DNA from: Elusimicrobiota bacterium
GTDB taxonomy: Bacteria; Ratteibacteria; UBA8468; B48-G9; JAFGKM01
NCBI GenBank assembly: GCA_012515635.1
Contig: JAAYXZ010000040.1
Coordinates: 1-6,237 of the forward strand
Direction of reading: 5' to 3'
DNA: 6,237 nucleotides
This document shows, piece after piece, positions 1 through 5,969 of this stretch; within the stretch, counting starts at the first letter, position 1, and every line of letters starts with the position of its first letter. The notes below the pieces were generated by a model. That model made no database searches. It saw only the letters and a program-made list of their open reading frames with translations, and was not told the DNA's origin. Position numbers and translations under genes: made by a program.

Positions 1-42
1 AGATGGAAAAAGTGATACTCAACGTAATAAACAGAAACTCCC

Positions 43-816
43 TCAAGAGAAATACGCTACCAAGTTTTTAAAGAACAAAAATCCATATCCATATTCCTCT
101 TTATCCTCTTTTCGCCAATCAGGAGAATAGTATTTCAAGAGCGCCCTTTCAGGGTGAGGCATTATTCCTACTATAAGACCGTCAGGGGAACAGATACCGC
201 CTATATCATTAACTGAGCCGTTAGGGTTGAAAGGATACCCTGCATGGGAAGTTCCATCGGCATCGCAATACCTGCAAGCCACAAGTTTCTCATCCTCTAA
301 TCTGTCAAGAACATCTTTGTTTTCGGGTATAAATTTCCCTTCCGCATGCGCAACAGGCAGTTTTATCACGGAAGGCATCCCCTTAAAGAAAGGAGATGCG
401 GTATCCTCTATCTTTAGATATGTCCACCTGCTTTCAAATTTTGCAGAATCGTTCCATCCAAGAGACACCCGCTGTCTATCATTCCACGGAAGTATCCCCG
501 CCTTAACAAGGACCTGAAACCCGTTGCTGATACCTATAATCAGTTTCTTCTCCCCGATAAATCTGTCTATCTCCTCTTTAAGGTTATTCATTATCTCGTT
601 AGCAAGAACCTTACCTGCAGAGATATCATTACCGTAAGACAACCCTCCTGGAATTACAAGTATTTGGTAATCCTTTAATTTTTTACTCCCTTCTTTAATC
701 CGTTTTATATGCACCCTTTCAGGGATAGCGCCGGCAAGGGAAAAAGCCCACGCTGTCTCTTCATCACAAGTGGTTCCTGCTGTTCTTAATATTAAAACTT
801 TCGGCTTGTTTACCAT
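43..816 (-). CDS. purQ: FGAM synthetase glutaminase subunit PurQ, catalytic Cys replaced by Ser
   Basis: This is the class I glutamine amidotransferase subunit of FGAM synthetase, which normally hydrolyses glutamine and passes ammonia to PurL at the fourth step of purine synthesis in the cytoplasm. Of 257 residues, it is longer than the roughly 227-residue Bacillus type. Visible landmarks are an N-terminal strand with GTTCDEET (14-21), PGGLSYGND (56-64), the nucleophile elbow GISNGFQVL (95-103) and PHPER (220-224), giving triad His221 and Glu223. The nucleophile should be Cys in GICNGFQ, but codon 97 (bases 526-528) reads AGC, Ser. Other usually conserved positions also differ: Ala13 for Pro, Thr16 for Asn, Asn63 for Asp. 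The frame is otherwise intact. The ATG overlaps the purL stop by 7 bases and follows a GGAAGGGTG ribosome site at 824-832, so it is translationally coupled. The family call is sure; glutaminase activity is doubtful. Confidence 0.93.
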   Translation of the reverse strand: MVNKPKVLILRTAGTTCDEETAWAFSLAGAIPERVHIKRIKEGSKKLKDYQILVIPGGLSYGNDISAGKVLANEIMNNLKEEIDRFIGEKKLIIGISNGFQVLVKAGILPWNDRQRVSLGWNDSAKFESRWTYLKIEDTASPFFKGMPSVIKLPVAHAEGKFIPENKDVLDRLEDEKLVACRYCDADGTSHAGYPFNPNGSVNDIGGICSPDGLIVGIMPHPERALLKYYSPDWRKEDKEEYGYGFLFFKNLVAYFS

Positions 817-3200
817 TTTAGTTCACCCTTCCAAATATGTTGTGCCTCTTTCACGGATAGAACAACCTCATCTTCCTTATAACGGATATTAACTTCATCC
901 CCTTCTCTAACCTCCCCTATGCAAGAGGAGATAGACCCTTCCATGATTTTTTCAAACCTTTCCCTGTCTTTACTCTCCACCTCCACTACAAACCTTCCCT
1001 GTGTCTCAGAGAAGAGCAATACACCCAGAGGCATATCTGCAGACAAAACCTTATCAAGAGAGACAGAAAAGCCTTTTCCACCACCCATCGCCATCTCCAA
1101 CAGGGTTATGGCCAGACCGCCGTCAGAGCAGTCGTGAGAAGAGATTATAATGTCTGTCTTTATGCATCTATGTATTTTTCTCATTAAGGATAATGCTTCT
1201 TCAGGATTTGGTTCAGGCACCTTGCCGCCTTCTATGCCATGAGTTCTGTAATACTCTGAACCGCCAAGTTCGTTCTCTGTCTTACCGCAGAGATAGAGCA
1301 GATTACCCGCTTTTTTCAAGTCCGAAGTTATTGTTTCTCTTATATCAGGAACAATACCTACCGCAGAGATAAGAAGTGTGCCGGGAATAGATATCTTCTC
1401 TCCTGTGTCCCTGTCAATGAAAAAGTTATTCAAACTGTCCTTACCCGATATAAAAGGCAGTTTATATTTAATAGCGAAATCTTTGCATCCTTTTACACAC
1501 CTTGCCAAAGCGCCAAGATTTTTCTCGTCATCCACATCCCCCCAGCAGAAATTATCAAGGATAGCCACTTGGTCTGGGTCCGCTCCAACCGCCACAAGAT
1601 TCCTCAACGCCTCTTCAATACAACATCCCGCCATATAATACGGGTCTATCCTGCCGTAGAACGGGTTTATACCGCAACTCACTGCAACGCCCTTCCACTC
1701 ATCATAAAGCAACTTAAGAACTGTGGCATCTGAAGGACCGTTCTGCAATATGCCTGTCAGCGGCTTAATAATTGTCCGCCCTTGAACTTCCTTGTCCAAC
1801 TGGTCTGTTATCACCTCTCTGGACGCTACATTACAACTGCCTAAAACGTTCAGAATACTCTTTTTCCAGTCAGGCAGCCCCGTCTCTTCTCTCTTTAAAA
1901 GAAGGGGCTTACCTTTGGCAATATTGAATGTCGCTTTCAATTGCCTTGGAGATAACCCCTTATGCAGGAATTTCATATCCAGAAAACATACCTGCTCCCC
2001 TTTATGAGTTATCTCAAGTTTTCCTGTGTTTTTAAATTGACCTATAGCAACCGCCTCTACATCCTCGTCATTGAATAGTTGCAATAATCTCTCAAGATTT
2101 TTCTCAGGGACAGCAAGGACCATCCTTTCCTGGGACTCCGACACCCATATCTCCCAAGGTAAAAGCCCTTCATATTTCAGCGGAATCTTCTCAAGATACA
2201 CTCTGGCGCCTATATCTTTTCCCATCTCCCCCACTGCAGAGGAAAACCCCCCTGCCCCGCAATCTGTGATTGCATTATAAAGATTCTCGTCCCTCGCTTT
2301 TATAAGGACATCCATCATCTTTTTTTCTAAAATAGGGTTGCCTATCTGAACAAAACTTGAGGATGTCTCTTTATCCAGCGCAATAGAAGAGAAGGTCGCC
2401 CCATGTATTCCGTCTCTGCCTGTCCTTCCGCCTGCGATAACTATATAATCATTCTCATACACTTCTTTTTCAACCTTATCAAGCGGTATTATCCCAAGTG
2501 TCCCGCAAAAGACCAGACAATTGTTCTGATAGCCCTTGTCAAATATAACCGCACCTGAAGCGGTAGGAACACCCATCCTGTTGGCATAATCCCCTGCCCC
2601 GCTTATCGCTCTCCTGAAAATCCTACGCGGATGAAGGACTCCTTCGGGAACATCTTCATAAGGTGTATCAAGCAGACCTAAGCATAACACATCTGTATTA
2701 AAGATAGGATATGCCCCTTTGCCGGCGCCCAGTATATCCCTTATAACGCCCCCTATACCTGTGCCTGCGCCACCATACGGCTCAAGCGCTGAAGGATGAT
2801 TATGTGTCTCTGCCTTGAATGCTATCCCGTGCCTTTCATTAAATCTTATAATCCCTGCGTTATCTTCAAAGACAGATACACAGAAATCGCCTTTTACTTT
2901 ATTGGTGGCATCCTTGATTGCATCTAAAAACCTTATTTTCTTGCGGGTAGATTTATCTCCGTCTATCTCAGTATAATCCACATCTGCCCTGAATATCTTA
3001 TGGTAACAGTGTTCGGACCATGTCTGGGCTATTGTCTCTATCTCGCAATCTGTAGGGTTTCTTCCAATATCTGTATAATATTCCTGAACACTCTTCATCT
3101 CCTCCAGATTAAGCGCTAAAAGATTCTTTTCGCTTATCTCAAGCAACGTTGTATCATCCGCCCCTATAATCTTTATCTCTTCTACATATCCTTCCATCAT
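810..3200 (-). CDS. purL: FGAM synthetase large (synthetase) subunit PurL
   Basis: This cytoplasmic enzyme makes FGAM from formylglycinamide ribonucleotide, ATP and ammonia supplied by PurQ. Its 796 residues are longer than Thermotoga (about 600) or Bacillus (about 740) small PurL. It shows the expected two AIRS-like halves: SEHCYHK with the active-site His (62-68), ETHNHPSA (131-138), the glycine-rich GGAGTGIGGVIRD (143-155), GRDGIHGATF (261-270), DCGAGGFSSAVGEMG (313-327) and SESQERM (354-360) in the first half; GPSDATVLKL (488-497), SGKDSLNN (585-592), SHDCSDGGLA (688-697) and SETQGRF (731-737) in the second. These motifs look intact, so the synthetase should work. The start is ATG at 3200, with AAGGA five bases upstream (3206-3210); a second ATG follows directly and could equally be used. 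It sits 20 bases after purS and overlaps purQ by 7. There is no N-terminal PurS domain; that part is the separate upstream gene. Confidence 0.96.
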   Translation of the reverse strand: MMEGYVEEIKIIGADDTTLLEISEKNLLALNLEEMKSVQEYYTDIGRNPTDCEIETIAQTWSEHCYHKIFRADVDYTEIDGDKSTRKKIRFLDAIKDATNKVKGDFCVSVFEDNAGIIRFNERHGIAFKAETHNHPSALEPYGGAGTGIGGVIRDILGAGKGAYPIFNTDVLCLGLLDTPYEDVPEGVLHPRRIFRRAISGAGDYANRMGVPTASGAVIFDKGYQNNCLVFCGTLGIIPLDKVEKEVYENDYIVIAGGRTGRDGIHGATFSSIALDKETSSSFVQIGNPILEKKMMDVLIKARDENLYNAITDCGAGGFSSAVGEMGKDIGARVYLEKIPLKYEGLLPWEIWVSESQERMVLAVPEKNLERLLQLFNDEDVEAVAIGQFKNTGKLEITHKGEQVCFLDMKFLHKGLSPRQLKATFNIAKGKPLLLKREETGLPDWKKSILNVLGSCNVASREVITDQLDKEVQGRTIIKPLTGILQNGPSDATVLKLLYDEWKGVAVSCGINPFYGRIDPYYMAGCCIEEALRNLVAVGADPDQVAILDNFCWGDVDDEKNLGALARCVKGCKDFAIKYKLPFISGKDSLNNFFIDRDTGEKISIPGTLLISAVGIVPDIRETITSDLKKAGNLLYLCGKTENELGGSEYYRTHGIEGGKVPEPNPEEALSLMRKIHRCIKTDIIISSHDCSDGGLAITLLEMAMGGGKGFSVSLDKVLSADMPLGVLLFSETQGRFVVEVESKDRERFEKIMEGSISSCIGEVREGDEVNIRYKEDEVVLSVKEAQHIWKGELKW

Positions 3201-3220
3201 TTTTATCCTTTACTCTATGG

Positions 3221-3688
3221 TTAAGTTATGTAATAGTCCTGTACAAGACGATTAGCCAACAACCTCTCACAAATAAGCTCTATATCGTCTTTTGTTATCT
3301 TACCTTTTATGTAATATCTTTTGCCTGTAGATACTTTTATATCCGCTGTTATCCCTGCATCTTTCGCCGCAAAAGATACGGTATCTGCCACTGCATCCGT
3401 AACACCTTTCTTATAAAACACATCTATCGCAACATCATATCCTTTTTTTTGAACCGCTAAGCCTTCCGTTACAAAGGACTCCTGTATAATCCTGTCCCGA
3501 AGCACATCCTCTGCTATTTTTTTTATCTCCTTTAAAGATATATCCCCTTCTATACGATACAAATCAGAGATTGCTATATCCTGCACACCTGATATCCCCT
3601 GCTCTTTTATATCGTTAATCATACCTTTCCTGAAAACATCAAGGATATCTTTTTTATTGTGAACCTCTATTAGATATCTTTTTATCAT
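3221..3688 (-). CDS. purS: Tandem-duplicated PurS subunit of FGAM synthetase
   Basis: PurS is the small non-catalytic subunit that bridges PurQ and PurL. The usual protein is about 80 residues and works as a dimer; this one has 155 and contains two PurS-like units. The first covers roughly residues 2-74 and the second 83-155. Both end alike: a helix with VLRDRIIQES (62-71) in the first and LLANRLVQDY (143-152) in the second. The second copy is closer to standard PurS, keeping GVTDAVADTV (95-104), VSTGKRYYI (119-127) and the LLAN-x-x-x-x-DY ending. The first has drifted further. The N-terminal domain of large one-piece PurL is known to resemble a PurS dimer, so this gene looks like a free-standing version of that domain. 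The ATG at 3688 has GAGGT at 3696-3700, seven bases upstream. It is the first gene of the pur operon. Confidence 0.88.
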   Translation of the reverse strand: MIKRYLIEVHNKKDILDVFRKGMINDIKEQGISGVQDIAISDLYRIEGDISLKEIKKIAEDVLRDRIIQESFVTEGLAVQKKGYDVAIDVFYKKGVTDAVADTVSFAAKDAGITADIKVSTGKRYYIKGKITKDDIELICERLLANRLVQDYYIT

Positions 3689-3764
3689 TTTTATGACCTC
3701 TTCCTCTTATCTTTTTTATGTTGGTTATGATTGAAAAGCTATAATCTTTTTTAGAGCAATAAAA

Positions 3765-3785
3765 GTAAGGGGGTTTTCCCCTTTT
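3765..3785 (-). terminator. Weak intrinsic terminator-like hairpin in the pur leader
   Basis: Read on the minus strand, AAGGGG and CCCCTT form a six-pair stem over an AAAAC loop (3768-3783), followed by TTACTTTTATT. The stem is short and the U-stretch is interrupted, so this is weaker than the riboswitch terminator in this window. Its place about 80 bases upstream of purS, inside the leader, fits an attenuator better than the end of a gene. Confidence 0.35.
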
Positions 3786-3798
3786 GCGGACAGGAGTT

Positions 3799-3833
3799 AA
3801 TAGTTCTTTGGAAGAACAAGAATTAGAACTATT
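3799..3833. repeat. Inverted repeat with two mutually exclusive pairings
   Basis: AATAGTTCT (3799-3807) is perfectly matched by AGAACTATT (3825-3833) around a 17-base loop. The left arm also overlaps GTTCTT (3803-3808), which pairs with AAGAAC (3812-3817) over a three-base loop. Both cannot form at once. It lies inside the predicted pur leader, so it probably acts in RNA, although a protein operator is also possible. Confidence 0.6.
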
Positions 3834-3861
3834 GTCCTTTTCTTAACTTCTCAACCGTGAT

Positions 3862-3890
3862 ATTTAAACACCTCTTTTTTCTCTTGTCAA
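3862..3890 (-). promoter_or_regulatory. Sigma70-type promoter of the purS-purL-purQ operon
   Basis: On the minus strand the -35 is a perfect TTGACA (3885-3890). Seventeen bases on is TTAAAT (3862-3867), four of six to consensus, preceded by TGT, an extended -10 element. An A-run (3892-3899) just upstream of the -35 resembles an UP element. Transcription should begin near 3855. It is the only good minus-strand promoter I see between the two operons. Confidence 0.6.
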
Positions 3891-4032
3891 ATTTTTTTTA
3901 ACAGGCAAGGAGAGCGTTTCAGCTATAAATCCGCCTGACTATTTTTCAACAGCGTCTCTCTTTTTTAAGAGATATGTTTTTTATCTATATTCCTTTTTTT
4001 AAGAGCGTCTAACACCGTTCTGTATAGCCCAC
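3891..4032. other. T-rich spacer between the divergent promoters, no gene seen
   Basis: No credible coding region is visible here on either strand. It contains a direct repeat of TTTTTTAAGAG (3961-3971 and 3995-4005), AGCGTCT twice (3951-3957 and 4004-4010), a small hairpin TCTCTT/AAGAGA (3957-3962 with 3967-3972) and a CAGGC/GCCTG pair (3902-3906 with 3933-3937). None matches a regulator site I can name. Confidence 0.5.
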
Positions 4033-4060
4033 TTGACAACTTTCTATAGGCGGCTATAAT
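4033..4060 (+). promoter_or_regulatory. Consensus sigma70 promoter of the B12 riboswitch operon
   Basis: TTGACA (4033-4038) and TATAAT (4055-4060) both match consensus perfectly, with a 16-base spacer. The expected start of transcription, about 4066-4068, falls only a few bases before the first stem of the riboswitch, which strongly supports it. A short palindrome, TATAG-GCGG-CTATA (4045-4058), overlaps the -10. A promoter this strong suits an operon whose control lies in the leader RNA. Confidence 0.85.
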
Positions 4061-4070
4061 AGAAGCGAAC

Positions 4071-4251
4071 ATCTCAGAGCGCCTTAAACGGCTTAATAGG
4101 GAAGTGTTATTCTCACAAAAGTGAGAGAAATACCACGCTCCCGGCGCTGTGAGGGACAACGAAATTCCAATAAGTCACTTCCTGCTTAACACAGGAGGGA
4201 AGACGGAAAAGTAGGCAGATAGGTCCCAAGTCAGAATACCTGCTCTGAGAT
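4071..4251 (+). ncRNA. Cobalamin riboswitch aptamer (AdoCbl family)
   Basis: The aptamer is closed by a perfect nine-pair P1 stem, ATCTCAGAG (4071-4079) with CTCTGAGAT (4243-4251). Inside, in the family order, are TTAATAGGGAA (4093-4103), a CTCAC-AAAA-GTGAG stem-loop (4112-4125), the CTCCCGGCGCTGTGAGGG core (4138-4155, compare the usual GCTGCCCGCAACTGTGA), GTCACT (4174-4179), the CCTG/CAGG stem (4181-4195), GAGGGAAGAC (4195-4204), and the B12 box AGTCAGAATACCTGCT (4229-4244). The family binds B12 derivatives and usually lowers expression when B12 is plentiful. The B12-transport genes just downstream agree with this call. Confidence 0.93.
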
Positions 4252-4353
4252 ATGGTAAAACCCTTTCCTGCGGGATAACAGGAGAAGAGGGTTCTGTTTT
4301 GGGCAAAGAAAAACAGGGTGCAGCCCGCCATAATATCTTGGCGGGTTTTTTTT
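4252..4353 (+). promoter_or_regulatory. Riboswitch expression platform with kissing-loop hairpin and antiterminator option
   Basis: After the aptamer comes a long hairpin: AACCCT (4259-4264) with AGGGTT (4288-4293), continued inward by TTCCTG (4265-4270) with CAGGAG (4279-4284), with loop CGGGATAA. CGGGA in the loop (4271-4275) is complementary to TCCCG in the aptamer core (4139-4143), as in the L5-L13 kissing interaction known for this family. The same GCGGG (4270-4274) also matches CCCGC (4324-4328) of the terminator's 5' arm. A second hairpin pairs CTGTTTT (4294-4300) with AAAACAG (4310-4316). I infer that ligand-bound kissing frees the terminator arm, and that its loss allows antitermination. 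Confidence 0.6.
4324..4353 (+). terminator. Intrinsic terminator of the cobalamin riboswitch
   Basis: CCCGCCA (4324-4330) pairs perfectly with TGGCGGG (4339-4345) around an eight-base loop, followed directly by eight T (4346-4353). It lies between the aptamer and the first gene and ends 24 bases before the start codon, so it is a conditional switch controlling the operon. Confidence 0.92.
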
Positions 4354-4366
4354 ATTTATCCCGAAA

Positions 4367-4372
4367 GGGGAG
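4367..4372 (+). promoter_or_regulatory. Ribosome binding site fixing the start of the prepilin-like gene
   Basis: GGGGAG lies five bases before ATG at 4378. The frame stays open up to a GTG at 4318, but starting there would put the first 12 codons within the riboswitch terminator hairpin and T-run and would add 20 residues before a textbook prepilin leader. The ATG at 4378 is therefore preferred. Confidence 0.85.
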
Positions 4373-4377
4373 AAAGA

Positions 4378-5121
4378 ATGAAAAGAAAGGTTATAGCGGG
4401 TGGTGTTAAGAAGAAGGTAGGTGGCTTTACATTGATAGAGTTGCTGGTAGTAATTGCAATAATCGCTATACTGGCGTCAATGCTTTTACCGGCGTTAAGC
4501 ACAGCAAGAGAGAAAGCGAGACAGACAATCTGCATAAGCAACCTCAGGCAGTTAACTCTTACTTTTCTTATGTATGCCCAAGACTTTGAAGAATATTTGC
4601 CCCCAGCCTATTATATGCCGCCTGACTGGTCTTTTGAGTATGCATGGGACTACTATATTGACTGGAATACCGGAGAGACATCCCCAGGATTGTTAGGGCA
4701 TTATATTACAGGGAAAGTGTATTCCTGCCCTACACTGAAAGAGAAGGTATTTGATGCCAGGCCTTATACAGGTTATGCCTATAACGCCACTTACATAGGC
4801 GGCTCCCCCGCTGAAGGGAAACTTCCTATAAAGTTAGGAAGGATTAAAGACCCCGCTCACACAGTTCTTCTTGCCGACAGCGCCATCTGGTCCTCTTTCA
4901 CCAATGAACTCGGGGCAAACAACTACTTAAGAGCGCCGGGGGACCCGATGTATATGTGGGTCGGTCCGAATATCCATTTCAGGCATTGCGGGTTTGCCAA
5001 TATTGCCTTTGTGGACGGGAGCGTAAGAGCTATAAGCGAAAAACATAATATAAGTCCCTATAATCCGTCTATTGCCGACTTATCAGAGAACGATGAGTTT
5101 TATAACCCTGAGAGATATTAA
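4378..5121 (+). CDS. Prepilin-like protein with H-X9-DG motif, first gene of the B12 operon
   Basis: This 247-residue protein has a type IV prepilin/pseudopilin N-terminus: a basic leader ending in Gly15-Gly16, then FTLIELLVVIAI from Phe17, with the conserved Glu at mature position 5 (Glu21) and a single hydrophobic helix to about residue 37. Cleavage and N-methylation by a prepilin peptidase are expected after Gly16. CISNLRQL (52-59) and YAQD (66-69) follow, then Cys117 in SCPT, and near the C-terminus His203-X9-Asp213-Gly214, the processing-associated H-X9-DG motif. The middle is rich in Tyr and Trp. Members of this class are numerous in Planctomycetes and relatives, and mostly of unknown role. 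Here the gene directly follows a cobalamin riboswitch and lies 22 bases before btuF, with no terminator between. A part in B12 capture or surface transport is a guess; an unrelated passenger is possible. Confidence 0.88.
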   Translation: MKRKVIAGGVKKKVGGFTLIELLVVIAIIAILASMLLPALSTAREKARQTICISNLRQLTLTFLMYAQDFEEYLPPAYYMPPDWSFEYAWDYYIDWNTGETSPGLLGHYITGKVYSCPTLKEKVFDARPYTGYAYNATYIGGSPAEGKLPIKLGRIKDPAHTVLLADSAIWSSFTNELGANNYLRAPGDPMYMWVGPNIHFRHCGFANIAFVDGSVRAISEKHNISPYNPSIADLSENDEFYNPERY

Positions 5122-5143
5122 AAAACGAAAAGGAAAACGTTAA

Positions 5144-5965
5144 ATGAAAAAGTATCTCTTTGTTTTACTGCTATTTTCCGCAGTGCTGGCAAACGCAGAG
5201 CCGTTAAGGATTGTTTCACTTGGCCCCTATGTAACAGAGAATATTTGCCTACTGGGGTTGGAACAAGATATAATCGGGCTTACAACGCATGACAGGGCAG
5301 AGATTAAAAAAGGGCGAGAGATTATAGGGACACTCCTTGAACCCAACATAGAAAAGATAGTTTTCCTAAAACCGGATATAGTGATTGGGTCTAAAGAAGG
5401 AAACAGAGCCGAACACATATATAAACTTAGCAATCTCGGAATAAAAACACTTACACTTGAACAGTTATACACCTTTGATGATATTTGTAAAAACTTCCTG
5501 TTGCTTGCCGAAGCGCTCAACTGCGAAGAGAAGGCAAAAACGGTCCTTAACGATACAAAAATGCGGCTGAACAAAACAAGAAAAGAAGCAGAGACAAGAG
5601 GCAAGAAAAAGATGTTATTCCTTCTCGGGTTTAAACCGCTATTCACCACAGGCAAAGAGACCTACATAAATGAAGCGATACAACACTCAGGCGGTCTCAA
5701 TATATTCGGAGATGTGAACAGAAAATGGTTTGCCTGCAGTATTGAAGAAGTCGTCAGGAGAAATCCCGATATTATCATCTTTCTTAATATGGAAGAAGAA
5801 CAAAACTCCCTATGGGAAAAACTTAATCAGACCAATGCGGTAATAGAGAAACGGATATACTCTGTAGAATCCACAATTATCGCAAGTCCCACACCGCTAA
5901 GTTTTGTGGAGACAGTGGAAAACACCTATAAAATACTTTATCTGAAACAGGAAAACAGCGAATAA
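5144..5965 (+). CDS. btuF: Periplasmic cobalamin-binding protein, BtuF-like
   Basis: This 273-residue protein is the solute receptor of a vitamin B12 or siderophore type ABC importer. It has a clear Sec signal peptide (MKKYLFVLLLFSAVLANA) with an ANA cleavage site before Glu19 and no lipobox Cys, so the mature form should be free in the periplasm. The family pattern starts with RIVSLGPYVTENICLLGL (22-39), then IIGLTTHDR, a GTLLEPNIEKIVFLKPDIVIG segment typical of these proteins, a long linking helix rich in Lys and Glu around 120-150, and the second lobe with FTTGKETYINE, HSGGLNIF and RRNPDIIIFLN. The start has AAAAGGA nine bases upstream (5128-5134). The B12 riboswitch and the permease gene four bases downstream argue for cobalamin or a corrinoid; haem or iron-siderophore binding cannot be excluded from the protein alone. 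Confidence 0.85.
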   Translation: MKKYLFVLLLFSAVLANAEPLRIVSLGPYVTENICLLGLEQDIIGLTTHDRAEIKKGREIIGTLLEPNIEKIVFLKPDIVIGSKEGNRAEHIYKLSNLGIKTLTLEQLYTFDDICKNFLLLAEALNCEEKAKTVLNDTKMRLNKTRKEAETRGKKKMLFLLGFKPLFTTGKETYINEAIQHSGGLNIFGDVNRKWFACSIEEVVRRNPDIIIFLNMEEEQNSLWEKLNQTNAVIEKRIYSVESTIIASPTPLSFVETVENTYKILYLKQENSE

Positions 5966-5969
5966 TCAA

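Larger units (their letters stand above)
3689..3855 (-). promoter_or_regulatory. Untranslated leader of the pur operon, with competing stems (possible attenuator)
   Basis: The leader between the predicted start of transcription (about 3855) and purS is roughly 165 bases, long for a simple untranslated region. It holds a perfect 9-base inverted repeat (3799-3807 with 3825-3833), an overlapping 6-base hairpin (3803-3808 with 3812-3817) that excludes the first, an outer GGAC/GTCC pairing (3788-3791 with 3834-3837), and a GC hairpin followed by a U-rich stretch. I do not recognise a known purine, ZTP (pfl), PRPP/ppGpp or T-box riboswitch here. Regulation by attenuation is inference from the folding options. 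Confidence 0.4.

Noticed and set aside
1..46. Minus-strand TTG at 44-46 overlapping the purQ stop (TTGA) could begin a gene reading MREFLFITLSITFSI, like a signal or membrane segment
   Set aside because: Only 15 codons are visible, there is no ribosome binding site, and another frame (EGVSVYYVEYH) is also open. The window end prevents a decision.
3735..3750. TATAAT on the plus strand near 3740 as a promoter
   Set aside because: There is no suitable -35 at the right distance and no plus-strand gene follows before the riboswitch promoter.
3753..3823. Possible leader peptide from a minus-strand TTG (ending in a run of Leu codons before a stop) in the pur leader
   Set aside because: The nearest AAGGA is about 16 bases upstream, the start is TTG, and purine genes are not known to use a Leu-rich leader peptide.
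3965..4331. Two minus-strand open frames of 64 and 72 codons within the riboswitch and its promoter
   Set aside because: They run antisense to a well-supported structured RNA, have no ribosome site, and resemble no known protein.
4318..4377. Upstream GTG start that would lengthen the prepilin-like protein by 20 residues
   Set aside because: It overlaps the terminator hairpin and T-run, lacks a ribosome site, and spoils the normal short basic prepilin leader.
5227..5655. Minus-strand open frame of 142 codons inside btuF
   Set aside because: It is antisense to a clear BtuF-like gene and its composition (Ser, Phe and Leu rich) is that of a shadow frame.
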